Shown here piece by piece: positions 1 to 9,450 of a DNA stretch of 64,000 bases (the first letter of the stretch is position 1; the number at the start of each line of letters is the position of its first letter). A program made the position numbers and the translations under genes. Source of the stretch: Filobasidium wieringae. Lineage: Eukaryota > Basidiomycota > Tremellomycetes > Filobasidiales > Filobasidiaceae. The notes beneath the pieces are model-generated. The model did not search any database. It was given only the letters and a program-made list of their open reading frames with translations, and was not told the DNA's origin. The stretch is taken from assembly GCA_001600055.1 (NCBI GenBank), contig BCIV01000008.1, forward strand, positions 1-64,000, in the 5' to 3' direction.

Positions 1-364
1 TATCCTTGATCCCATCCCACCATTCGAAGAACAATCCGCCCGCCTTGTCCACCTCCGCTACGCTCTCGTATGCCTCTCCGAGACCTAAGAAACCTAACGT
101 CCGTACGGTATTCGGTCCAAGACTATTCCCTGGTCCTATTTCAGCCCGCGTCTCATATCTCGTGACACGGAACATCGAGACTCACTTGAGACCAGCACCG
201 ACCTCTTCAAACTTTGGTGCTTGTTCAAACACGTCGACCTTGAGTCCAGCTCGTCCCATCGCACAGGCCGCTGCCAATCCTCCCATACCTCCACCGACGA
301 TTGCGATTGAAAGAGGAGTGTCCACAGTCATTCTTGCTGTAGTAGAATTCGAGTCGCCTTTCAA
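1..364 (-). CDS. FAD-dependent monooxygenase (salicylate hydroxylase-like), N-terminal part only
   Basis: The gene is cut by the left edge of the window, so only the N-terminus is present. Exon 1 (364-186) encodes a Rossmann FAD-binding start with the motif IAIVGGGMGGLAAACAMGRAG, followed by an acidic residue ending the second strand (VDVFEQ). A GTGAG donor at 185-181 and a TAG acceptor at 124-123 remove a 63-nt intron. Exon 2 (122-1) continues as GAGLNLGPNTVRTLGFLGLG, which fits the second conserved block of salicylate hydroxylase/kynurenine monooxygenase-type flavoproteins. Such enzymes hydroxylate aromatic rings using NAD(P)H and O2; the substrate cannot be read from this piece. Translation could begin at 364 or at the in-frame Met at 331. 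It lies head-to-tail behind an FAH-family hydrolase on the same strand, a pairing that suggests a catabolic role. Confidence 0.8.
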
Positions 365-660
365 GACACTGATGGTAGCCGGTCGACAATGAAGAGAAGA
401 CTTTATGATGGTACTGAGAACGTACTATCGCTCTTCGCCGGGGAAGTGGACGGACGGAGCCCCACGGACTCGAATTCACGGATGCAACCCTTCCACCGTC
501 CACATCGTGATCATCTCGGCATCATCTCCTGGTCGATCCCATAACGTTCGGCATCTAGCTGAGCTTGACGAGATGCTCCGGGAATCATGAGGACGGTCGT
601 TCGAATCTAGTGTATCATACGATCTTCTCACGACCATACAACACAAGCTATCACTGCAAT

Positions 661-1851
661 CTACCTCTCCTCCTCGATCTTTGTGATCAAGGTGCCTATA
701 CCATGTGATATGTACACGCTGAATTCGTCGCCGTCCTTGAGCAGGTTCTTGGGCTCGCATGACCATCCAACACCCGCTGGGGTACTGTAGTGGACAGATC
801 AGAAAGAAGCGCGAATCAGCTCGCGGAGACCTCTCGTTTACAGATCTTCCCTTACCCAGTCAAGATGATGGTTCCAGGCTTCAATGTGGTCCCTTGCGAT
901 AAGAAAGATACGATCTTGGCCACCGAAAAGATCAAATCGCTGATACCCCCGAAACGCTATCAGTCCTCAATATTCAGACATTGCTTGGACGATCACGCAC
1001 TCCAGCTTGCTATCCTGGCAGACTTTCCCGTTCCTAGCTCCCTTGATAGTGACCTCCTTGATTTCTGGTATAGCCGACTTTGCCACAAAGGCGGGACCGA
1101 TAGGGCAGGCTCCGTCGAAGCCTTTCGAGAAACACCACTGAGACTGGGCAAACTGCTGAGCTCTGGACGACACATCGTTGGCGGCGGTATATCCGAGCAC
1201 GTAGTCCATCGCTTCGGCCTCCGAGACGTCCTTTGCACTCTTCCCAATGACGATGACAAATTCGGATTCGTAATCTGCTGCGTTGTCCTTTGCGAACGCT
1301 CTGGGGATGACAGTAGGTCGGGGGTAAGGGTCCGCTAGTGAAGTAGCAGGCTTCCTGTGACACAGACGCCGCGATAAAGGGATGTAGCAGCTTGAGATTG
1401 AGTGAGACAACTTACATGAATAGTGTCGGCACGGTTGGAATAGCCATTTTGACCTCCTTCGCGTGATTGACATACTGGTCGTCAAAAAAGGATGTTGAGC
1501 GAATCGTCAAAGGTTATAATAACGATGGAACCCACATTTAATCCGACACAGCGGATTGTACCGACCTCTTCTTCGGCTAAAGGACTAAGAATCCTTCCGA
1601 CCTGTACTCTTCTACCCGTTCTCGAGCCAGGATTGAGAATGGATGAACCTGAAAAGGTCTCTATCTCGATATCTTCCGAGTTATATGACGCGAGGCCGAC
1701 ATCTTGACTGCTGTTGACCGGCTCTCCGATCGTCGGAGATGATCCATCTTTGGGAATAAACCGCACAAGACCTGACCAGAAAATAGTTTGATCAAAAGCT
1801 TTCCAGACCGGATGCTTCTCAATTGCGTCACTCACGAGTATAGGAAGCCAT
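661..1851 (-). CDS. Fumarylacetoacetate hydrolase (FAH) family protein, 290 aa
   Basis: Six exons were resolved: 1851-1836, 1771-1536, 1474-1416, 1354-1001, 939-856 and 784-661. They sum to 873 nt and close on TAG, giving 290 aa. The 16-nt first exon gives MASYT, spliced to [19 protein letters not shown]. The middle holds the FAH core: VGLN joined to [13 protein letters not shown], then [14 protein letters not shown] with the paired acidic metal ligands, then [18 protein letters not shown], and near the end [14 protein letters not shown]. The length fits the single-domain FAHD1/acylpyruvase/fumarylpyruvate hydrolase group, which cleaves C-C bonds in beta-diketo acids or decarboxylates oxaloacetate with Mg2+. 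The exact substrate is not readable. The adjacent flavin monooxygenase on the same strand would fit an aromatic (gentisate-like) degradation route, but that is inference. Confidence 0.9.
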
Positions 1852-2204
1852 CGTCCTGAGTTGACTTGTCAAAGGGTATGCGAACTTCGGGCTGAAAGGA
1901 GTAGACACCCTTCTGAGCATGCTTAGGCGAGAGTCCAAACTTCAAAGCACAGACGATACCAAGTATCGTTGTTACTTTCATCAGTTCGTGCTGCGTGAGT
2001 GGAACCCGAAAGCCGAGAGCGGGACGCCGAAGGGCGTCCACTAATAGTGGACCGGCGAAACAGGAGCCGGGAACGCAGAGTGGACGCGCTTGACGGGTGC
2101 CATCGAGAGAAGTGGGATACTTTGACAAGTGATAGTCGATCCATTACTTGCTTCAGTTCTGCCCTATTCCTTCTACACCTTCAGCCTAGAAGACCAGATC
2201 TATC
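1852..2204. other. Divergent intergenic region between the FAH gene and the 119-aa gene
   Basis: This 353-bp stretch separates the start codons of two divergently transcribed genes and must hold both promoters. An open frame on the minus strand (up to 2128) crosses it, but it joins the FAH gene only out of phase and looks like 5' leader. No TATA box or known operator stands out. Confidence 0.5.
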
Positions 2205-2756
2205 ATGGCTGCTACTGAAGAACCCATCAACCTTATCTCCGTTAACACTGCTCCTGAGAGGGCCAAGCGTCTTATCGGGATCCTTATCGAAGATGTCAAG
2301 GATAAATACAACATAAGACATGCAGCGAACTCTGAAAGCGAGTGATGATCATCGTATGAGGCTTGGTTGTGAAAAGCTGATCTGTTGTTGGGTTTGCAGC
2401 TATCGAAGGCGTGAAGCCATTGCTGCTTTCGATCCAGCCTCCACCCGGAATCCTTGTGAGTCTAAGCGGGTATTGACGCACCGCTTCGATTGTGCGTAGT
2501 CTTGAACAAGCTTGAATTGTAGTTCTGCGCTTCTATGTGGACCCCTGAGCAGCAAGAAGAGATACAAAGAATAGCGAAAGAGACTATTCCAGGCATCAAA
2601 ACGTAAATCCATGATTCGATTGACACGTAGCCGAAAATGCTGAACGAAATATATACCCCAAACAGCGCCGCTATACCTACTGGCCTTCAAGTCAATCAAG
2701 GCCCAGATGCAGTCGTTACATATCTCAAGGGGAAGATCGATGAGATCATGGCATGA
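2205..2756 (+). CDS. Conserved-looking 119-aa protein of unknown function
   Basis: Four exons (2205-2337, 2400-2455, 2523-2602, 2666-2756) give 360 nt and a 119-aa product ending in TGA. I do not recognise the family. The protein starts MAATEEPINLISVNTAPERA and alternates predicted strands and amphipathic helices: a strand INLISVN, a helix APERAKRLIGILIEDVK, then PLLLSIQPPPGILFCASMWT, a helix PEQQEEIQRIAKETIPG, and a terminal helix AVVTYLKGKIDEIMA. This alpha/beta pattern resembles a small flavodoxin- or receiver-like fold, but no catalytic motif is visible. The first intron only works with a GC donor (GCGAGT at 2338), because a GT donor in frame is absent before the stop. That junction is the weakest part of the model; the other three exons have ordinary GT-AG borders and matching phases. 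Confidence 0.7.
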
Positions 2757-2907
2757 GAAATGTAATTGTGTCAATGATAACCACATGACAGTGCCTGCAT
2801 TGGGTCGGTTAGGCTGGATACTACATTCTTGAACGAGGGTGCTCAAGCAATAGATTGATCGGACCGAAACTTGTCATTGCACGGAGCTCTTTACAAGGTG
2901 ACTCTAT

Positions 2908-4545
2908 TCATGCCCCTGCTTCTTCTTTCCTCCACTGCGCTATCAAGGCCTTCCCGTAGTCTTCGCAATTAGGAAGTCGATTGACAGTATGGATGTGACA
3001 TTTCGCTGGAGAGGTGTTAGTCAAGAAGACTGACCCAAAGGCACATGACGCGAGGATGTTAGTCTTCTCCAGCGACAAATCGGCCACCTCGAGATACGTA
3101 CTGCCGCAATGAAAGTCGAACTATATAAGGCAGTGGTTTCGATCAGCGACTTGATCTGAAGCGATTCGGGCCCAAGCCTCCCGCTTACCTCAGAAAACGT
3201 CATTGGCGAATGAATTCTGAAATAATAGGGATCTCCCAGCCCAAACTTTCCGATCCATGCAAAGTATGTCTGGCCCTCGACAGATCGCAATCGGTTCATT
3301 CTCGCTTCGAGAGCTTGTTCTGGCAGGTAGATGTTGAAAGACCGCAGAATTGCCCAAATTTCTTCCCGCTGAGACTCTGTCATTTCCGATATAGGGAGGC
3401 CCTCTATAATGACAACATCAGCAAACGGTATTGTTTTAAGGAATGCAAAGATGCTTACCGAAAGGTACAATCCGATTGTCTTGATGAGCGCCTCCCAAAT
3501 GCCTGGATAGGACGATCTTGTCAGTCACGGTCCCGGAGAATACGCGCGGTAATTACCTCTCGTCGAACGGATTCCACCGATCTTCCGCCAGCCCATGAAC
3601 CATGTCTTCGTTTAACTGTGCCTTCTTCTGATTTGCCGGACTCAAGTCCCTCATGAGATTCAGGCTCCTGATCTCTTCCTGGCTAAATAGTCGCAGCCCC
3701 GCGTGAGGGCCAGCATCGATCCTGTCCGGCTCGGCACCCATGAATGTTGGTCCGATGATCATTCGCTTTCCTACAAAGACGACGTTGAGGCAAAGATGAT
3801 GCCCGAAAAACGACCAACCCCACGGTTCTGTAGTTGAGGGTCCTGAAGCAGAAGAGAATAGGCGAAAGTTGTAGGAGTGCTCGTTGAGAACTTTACGTCC
3901 GTTCACGAGTTGGCCCAGGAAAGCGTTGGTGTAGGTGGCGCCTGCTACTTTGGCATATCCCGCTGACGATAATGAGGCTTTCAGAACGTCGTGCACCAGT
4001 TCCTGGGTGCAGCGCGAGGTCTCGTCGAGTCTGATTCCGCCTGACGACAAACCAAAAGACAGAGTTCAAATAAAAAAGTGGATCTACTGGAATCAGAACA
4101 ACGAACCTGGATTGACATAAAGCTCAGGATTCGACCAGATACGAAAGACGTCGTCCGTCTCGACTTGGCCGAATTGAACAGCTTTTCGTTCCTCTTCCAT
4201 GATGCCTTTCAGCAAGGCGTTTACAGCTTCAACAGCCCTTTCGACTGGTGCTCCTTCGTCTTCGTCGTACCGAAAGATAGATGGGTCGGGCTTGCCATCT
4301 GAGGAGAATCCTTTATATGGCCTTTCCAAGTTCTTCTGATCTAGACGATTGATCAACCAAGCAGGTTCTGGCACCTGTCTTCGGGAACGGCACCAGCTAT
4401 GTGAGTCATGATTCTCGATCCCCTTGATCCGGGGATGATCAGGTCGAGGCAGTATGTCTCTGAAAGGTACAGTTGCATCCGTCCTGGGCGTTGCAGGGTC
4501 GTCGGTAAGAGCATATCCAGATCCAGAGGGATTTTTAAGGAACAT
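2908..4545 (-). CDS. DUF3500-family protein, 464 aa
   Basis: Five exons (4545-4107, 4040-3557, 3502-3459, 3403-3189, 3120-2908) sum to 1395 nt, giving 464 aa. Diagnostic DUF3500 blocks are present in order: EPWGWSFFGHHLCLNVVFVG and MIIGPTFMGAEPDRI in the middle, RHLGGAHQDNRIVPF across the 44-nt third exon, then QTYFAWIGKFGLGDPYYFRI, and a C-terminal CHIHTVNRLPNCEDYGKALI. DUF3500 proteins occur in bacteria and fungi; their biochemical function is unknown to me. No signal peptide or membrane segment is seen, so a soluble protein is likely. The histidine-rich conserved blocks (GHHLCLN, HIHTV) could bind metal, which is inference only. The gene is divergent from the Dabb-domain gene that starts at 4891. 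Confidence 0.88.
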
Positions 4546-4890
4546 ATCTAGTGGCAGCCGTGATGTATGTGTAGTTGTGACTGAGTCTTCGTATGGTGTA
4601 GTATGACCCCTTGCTTCAATCGAATCTCTTGAATATGCTGATCATCTCGGTGCTTAGCTGTTTGGCCGTCATCCGAAACGTCAGATAATCAGGTCGGTCC
4701 ACTACGACAAGTGTCCGTCCACTTCACTCTTCACAAGCGCAAGCGCGTCCACTTGAGCCTTGTTGTCCTGATCGGAATCCTTACAGCCGTCGTCCGATCT
4801 TGCTATCGTAAAATCTTAGAGTCTCGACCAAGCATTGTAGTTTCTGTCAACATCGACAAGAGGATCAGTAACAAGATTGAGTCATTCGAC
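4546..4890. other. Divergent promoter region, DUF3500 gene / Dabb gene
   Basis: This 345-bp region lies between two divergent start codons. An open frame on the plus strand (4711-4923) overlaps it but has no recognisable protein character and runs into the Dabb start in another frame. No clear regulatory motif is visible. Confidence 0.4.
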
Positions 4891-5394
4891 ATGCCTAGTG
4901 AGCGATCCATCTTCGATCTCTAAATCAAACATGACTGAAACTTATCCTAAATGACTCGCGCGGGTATTCAGAAATCGTACATATCGTTGTGAGTCTTCTG
5001 CCTGTTGCCGTACCCCATCCATCACTTATCTCACCTGATTGCATCATATAGCTTTGGAAACTGAAGGAAGACAGTGAGGAATGTCGCGCTGCGATCGCCA
5101 AGCTTTCTAACCTCGAAGCGCCCGGAAGGATCTCCTGCGTGGTCAGCTCAACGGTGGGACCGACTGAGAGGACTCAAGGTTATAACTACGGAATGTACTC
5201 CGTATTCGAATCGATGGACAAGTTGAAAGCATACTCCATCTCTAAGGAACATGTCGAGTGAGTCGCATCAAGCGGCGCTCGCTGCAAGTCTCTACCCCGT
5301 GCTCAATACAAAATACCATCGCAGGTGCGTCGCCGAATTCGTCAAGCCGAATGCCACTGGGTCGCTCGCGTACGATTGGGAGATCGAAGCATAA
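4891..5394 (+). CDS. Stress-responsive A/B-barrel (Dabb) domain protein, 99 aa
   Basis: Four exons: 4891-4897 (only 7 nt), 4972-4988 (17 nt), 5052-5257 and 5325-5394. Together they give 300 nt and 99 aa. The spliced start reads MPKIVHIVLWKLKED, the classic first strand of a Dabb ferredoxin-like barrel, followed by a helix EECRAAIAKLSNL. The second half has the typical GYNYGMYSVFESMDKLKAY and EHVECVAEFVKP ending with SLAYDWEIEA. Dabb proteins are small dimeric barrels, often stress-induced in plants and fungi; some members are polyketide or olivetolic acid cyclases, but most are uncharacterised. The tiny first exons explain why the N-terminus is invisible in a plain open-frame scan: the start was chosen because only ATG-CCT-A spliced at GTGAGC gives an uninterrupted Dabb start. 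Confidence 0.88.
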
Positions 5395-5635
5395 TTCACG
5401 ATCATTGAAGGTACTTGACGATGTATAGAAAGAACCATGCCGAATGCATTCCGACCGAATCTGTAATCGATTTCTGAAGCTCCACCGTTGTCCGTTGTCG
5501 TATCATGACTACAAGTCCAAATTAGTACCGAAAAAGGCGACCGAACAGAAAAACCCAAAATCATGACTCTATATAGGGTACCTGACCGTACCCATCATAT
5601 TGCTCGACCAGACTGCGAGAAGTGGGCTACCTTCG

Positions 5636-7112
5636 CTAGACCTCAGGCTCGCAGTGCGTCCCATTACCTACGGCCCGATAGTCGTCGATACACGAGACCA
5701 CTATAAAACCGATCCGGGCAACTTTAGTCCTCGCTTCCCAACAGCGGATCGTTCAAAACTAACCATGACACCTCCCCTTTTTACAGGAAGCCACATCCAC
5801 CCCTTCCATCGCGCTACAATCCACCGCCTCCTCCCCCACGCACCCCCCGCACATTTCCAAATTAGCCATGATATCCACGCATTCCCACACGCCCGTTCGA
5901 CCCGGGACTGAACAAGTCTTCATCCCCGGATCGCAGCCTAGGTCTGGAACGAGCGTTCCGGATTGGATCTGTTGTTTTCGTTTTCGGGCTTTGGGGGAGG
6001 CGCTCGGGTCTACGGGAGCGGAAGGGGTTCCGACGGTGATGAGGAACGAGGGAGTGGTTTTGGATCGTTGGTTGTACTTTGCAGTGGTGAGTTGTAGATC
6101 GATACTGTCTGTGTGGTATGAGGAGGGCACGGGCATGAATCAGCCCCTCATCAGATTGAGCTTGCACGGAGATAACTGAACTTACATTTTCCAGTCTTGT
6201 AAGATTTTGAGAAACCTAGGGTACACGAGGTGGATACTTTCGATACCGAGCCCGATAGAACGGCACTATATCAGAACCGACGTGTTCCTGATTAGCTCCC
6301 TGAATCTGGATCGGATGGAAACGGTACTCGGCTCGCTTGTCGCAGAGAACGGGGATACCGTTATTAGGGATATTCAAGGTGGCGCGGAAAGAAGTTCCCG
6401 AGCAGGCTGTTCCGACCAGACCGCAGGTAAAGCAAGATGTCTAAATCAGCGTCGACCGCCAGGTAAGCCGATCAAGTCGAGAACTCACTCTTGGGATCAT
6501 ATGTCAAATCCACCTGGTAAGGTTTCGATTCGGTGAGGACGTAATTCCGATCAGGCGTGGGGACGTTCAAGGAAGCTAGACAGGCTTCCAGCCTCGGGAT
6601 TTCGGATTTGACGTAGATGTTGGTCGCCATGATTTTGGTAAGCTTTTGATTGGGATCCGTGGCGTTGTAGATCGTCAAGGATAGTGCATCTAGATCGGGG
6701 ATGGCGGACGTAGTGATTAGCTCGAGGTGATGGTGCGCGCGAGCGGGCGAGGCAGCTGAAACTTACAGGCCGTATTCCCATCCCAGAATGATCCCTTTTG
6801 ACCGGCATGAATGTCACCATAACTCCTCTGCGCATACTCGACATCTTCAGAAAGAGGAAACTTTCCCGAACTCGTATCTATACCGGGTCCCATGTCGTAT
6901 TTGTACAACAAGCCTTGACAGGGAGCGACGTCGTTCTGAGACGAGATATAGGCGTATTCATTCCCGTTGAAACGTTCGACAGGAGTATATGGGTTGGATT
7001 TGCTGCTCCAGTTATTGACTATCTGAGTGTTCATGCATTCTTGAATGTCGATGGCACTGACAAGGGTGAACCAAAGCAAGGGGAGAAGTAAGAACGATGC
7101 AGGTGAGAGCAT
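5636..7112 (-). CDS. Secreted CPL1-like cysteine-rich protein, 371 aa
   Basis: Six exons (7112-6767, 6689-6489, 6406-6328, 6265-6186, 6108-5764, 5700-5636) sum to 1116 nt, giving 371 aa. The N-terminus is a clear signal peptide (MLSPASFLLLPLLWFTLVSA). Residues up to about 270 form a beta-rich region of unknown type with few cysteines. A basic linker (KARKRKQQ) follows, then a C-terminal cysteine-rich domain: LGCDPGMKTCSVPGRTGVWE, ECVDIMANLEMCGGC, VDCSAMEGVDVASCKKGRC, and after the last intron HVVSCIDDYRAVGNGTHCEP. This cysteine pattern matches the CPL1-like domain found in many basidiomycete secreted proteins, including Cryptococcus CPL1. The protein is presumably secreted or wall-associated. 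The exon 3/4 borders rest on phase and domain continuity, so they are less certain than the rest. Nothing suggests an enzyme. Confidence 0.82.
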
Positions 7113-8820
7113 TGTACGTTTCGAGCATACGCAGTGTCGGAGGTCGAGCGTGGGCGTGACGTCTGTTTTCGAGCATGATCTTCTTTATAATCAGACAAAA
7201 AAGCTGTTCGAGTCGAGTGATGATGAGCGAATTTCAAGGTTTCCCGTTGAATCTTCCATGTTCTTTCGTGGAAACGCACGGACCCGAGATTTCGTCTAGC
7301 CGAGAGTGATCACACATGGCACAAGACCGAAGATGATTTGCCTCCGACTCTCAGCCGCCAGGGCACGGGGCCGAAGTGCCAAGAAATGGTGTGTCATCCC
7401 GGCAATTCCGGTAGAAACCAGCCGGAACAACCGGCTCGTTTGGAATCAAAACATTGGGTCCTTTGGTCGAGCATTCCGGATAGCGGAATCGACCTTTGGT
7501 CCGTTGATCAAAGGGACAGCTCCCGGTGATTACCTAATCCTAGATGCTGAGTGCCCCTTATAACACTGGCCGATCCAGGAGCCATCGTTCACTTTGACCA
7601 CTCATTTTCCGGAGAGAATACTCAAGGGTCTGACGTTTTGTGATTCTTGATGTACGAATGAGTGGGATACGTCTTATATGAAGCGAGAGTACCGTAATTG
7701 ACTCTCGTGCGATAATGCCCAAGCTCAGCTGCGCGTTTTGATCCCATATGTGCGGGCAATCTACGAGACCTGATGTATCTTGCGTTTGATATGAAAACTT
7801 CTGCTTGCGAACCTGCAAACTCTCAGGTGCATGCCATCGAATGGAGCGTTACCCTAGGTCAAAGCGGGTGACCTCCTCGTGCAACCTTAATATATCCTAC
7901 TATCTCGTCATCCCGCGCCTGTCTCTTTAGATTCCACATCACATACTGACAGATACCAAAATTCTGCGACGAACATTTCGGCGGTCTGGATAGGCGCAAC
8001 AAATCGACCAGAGCTGAGGACTATCTGGCAAAAGACCGTCTATCAGATAGGTGCGCGATCTGTATGTTTAGTCGTCTCTCCAAAGATATCCAAAACCCTT
8101 CTTCCGCAGTACGAGGCCGACATCCGCGCGACTCTTGTGGGAAAGCGAAGATCGAGTTGAGTCAAGATGAACTGAGGGGATCGATGACACATTGCCCGCC
8201 GTAACGACTGTTGCTGCAGGGTTTTTCTCATCTTGACATGCCGATTCTTGAAGCGCAAGTCTTCATGGTTGAAACACAAGCTTGTCCGGCGGGAAAGCGC
8301 TGCTGCAGTCCTTTCCTCATATAAACCAAACGGGGCATGCATTCAAGTCGGAAGCTTCGACCCTGAATCCATGAACGTGACTGTCTGATGTGACTATCTA
8401 TTTCATCGGCGCGGGAAAGGATCGACTAGCCAGTCTTGACTGTGAGGAGAACAACCGTTGTCAGGAGCAAGTCAACCATTCAGAGAGAGGTCGCGTGATC
8501 GGGGAGAGGTGTGACGCTGAGATGGACTCTTCAAATACCTATTAGAACGGAATCGCCAGTGTAAGGGTTACAAGAGCGAGAGCTGACCTATGCCTACTCC
8601 CTTTTGGCAAGAATCTCGGACATTGTCAAATGTCTCGGGTTCAGAGCGCTCTGCCTAGTCAGGAAGGAATATTGAGGCAGGAATTACCGTCGCCGAGACC
8701 TTCTATCTGATCATGAACTCTGAGCGGAGCGTCACGCAATCGACCGTCACCACTCTGAAAGATAGGTACATCCTGGCGATCAGTCACGGAGACAAGCTCG
8801 CCGCTGACGCGACCGCAAAA
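7113..8820. other. Gene-poor region
   Basis: About 1.7 kb with short open frames on both strands (for example 7306-7563 plus, 8043-8342 minus, 8713-8898 plus), none with recognisable protein character or convincing splice continuation. Roughly the first few hundred bases must be the promoter of the CPL1-like gene. An AT-rich patch near 7890 (aatatatcc) is the only TATA-like sequence noted. I see no RNA gene or repeat here. Confidence 0.4.
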
Positions 8821-9328
8821 CTACATACTGCTGTCTGGTACGATCGTTGCGACAGAGAGGAACATCCCCGGAGCATCGAAGCGATCAACGGCGATTAAAT
8901 CGTTTACCGAATCTTGGTCACCAACGCTTGACATGAGGACAAGATCTTCGTGGCATGGACATAGAAATGGATGAGACAAGAAGGATATCACAATGGAAGA
9001 ATCAGAAAGGAGATGAAGAAGTGATCGATCAGCTTGTTTCAAATCGATTCATTCACAATGCTTGCTCACCTCCAACTGGTTCTTTGAGGACTTTTTGGAG
9101 GGTTATGAAGAAGGAGAGGTCCGGATGATAGTATATCAACCAGCTGATAGTTGATGTTGTAGCTGACTCGATGAAATCACGGACAGCAACTACATATTTG
9201 TGCCCGTTCATCAACCTGATCAATACTGCTTCATAGTCACTTGGGGAAAGCTCTATGATTGCCTCTGATAGTATGGGTTTGTGCATCAAAGTGTGAAAGG
9301 GATCGAGGAAGAAGGAACTCGAAAGCAT
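8821..9328 (-). CDS. Possible small hypothetical gene, about 127 aa
   Basis: An open frame from Met at 9328 runs to 9070 with protein-like composition (LDPFHTLMHKPILSEAIIEL, then SWLIYYHPDLSFFITLQKVL) and stops at a GTGAGC donor. A downstream open stretch, 8945-8821, continues in phase if a weak GAAG acceptor is used, and ends at TAG. The product would be about 127 aa with a hydrophobic central segment. I do not recognise it. The weak acceptor, the long 124-nt intron and the lack of any domain make this model doubtful. A competing plus-strand open frame (8713-8898) overlaps the second exon and is no better. It lies just downstream of HEM13 on the same strand. Confidence 0.3.
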
Positions 9329-9450
9329 GTAATTCTCGACCGAGTCTATATGCTCAGGCTTTAGGACATGGTTGTATCATCTGTACTGGAAACCCATACA
9401 TTCGCTAACTGGCTGTCGACTCCGTTGGGCCGGATACAAATGAGGTTATC

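Noticed and set aside
1832..2128. Minus-strand open frame upstream of the FAH gene with a hydrophobic MKVTTILGIVCALKFG start
   Set aside because: It runs into the FAH gene only in the wrong phase; the spliced start at 1851 gives the proper family N-terminus, so this is leader sequence.
8713..8898. 61-aa plus-strand open frame
   Set aside because: Short, no domain, overlaps an equally weak minus-strand exon, and no convincing splice continuation.
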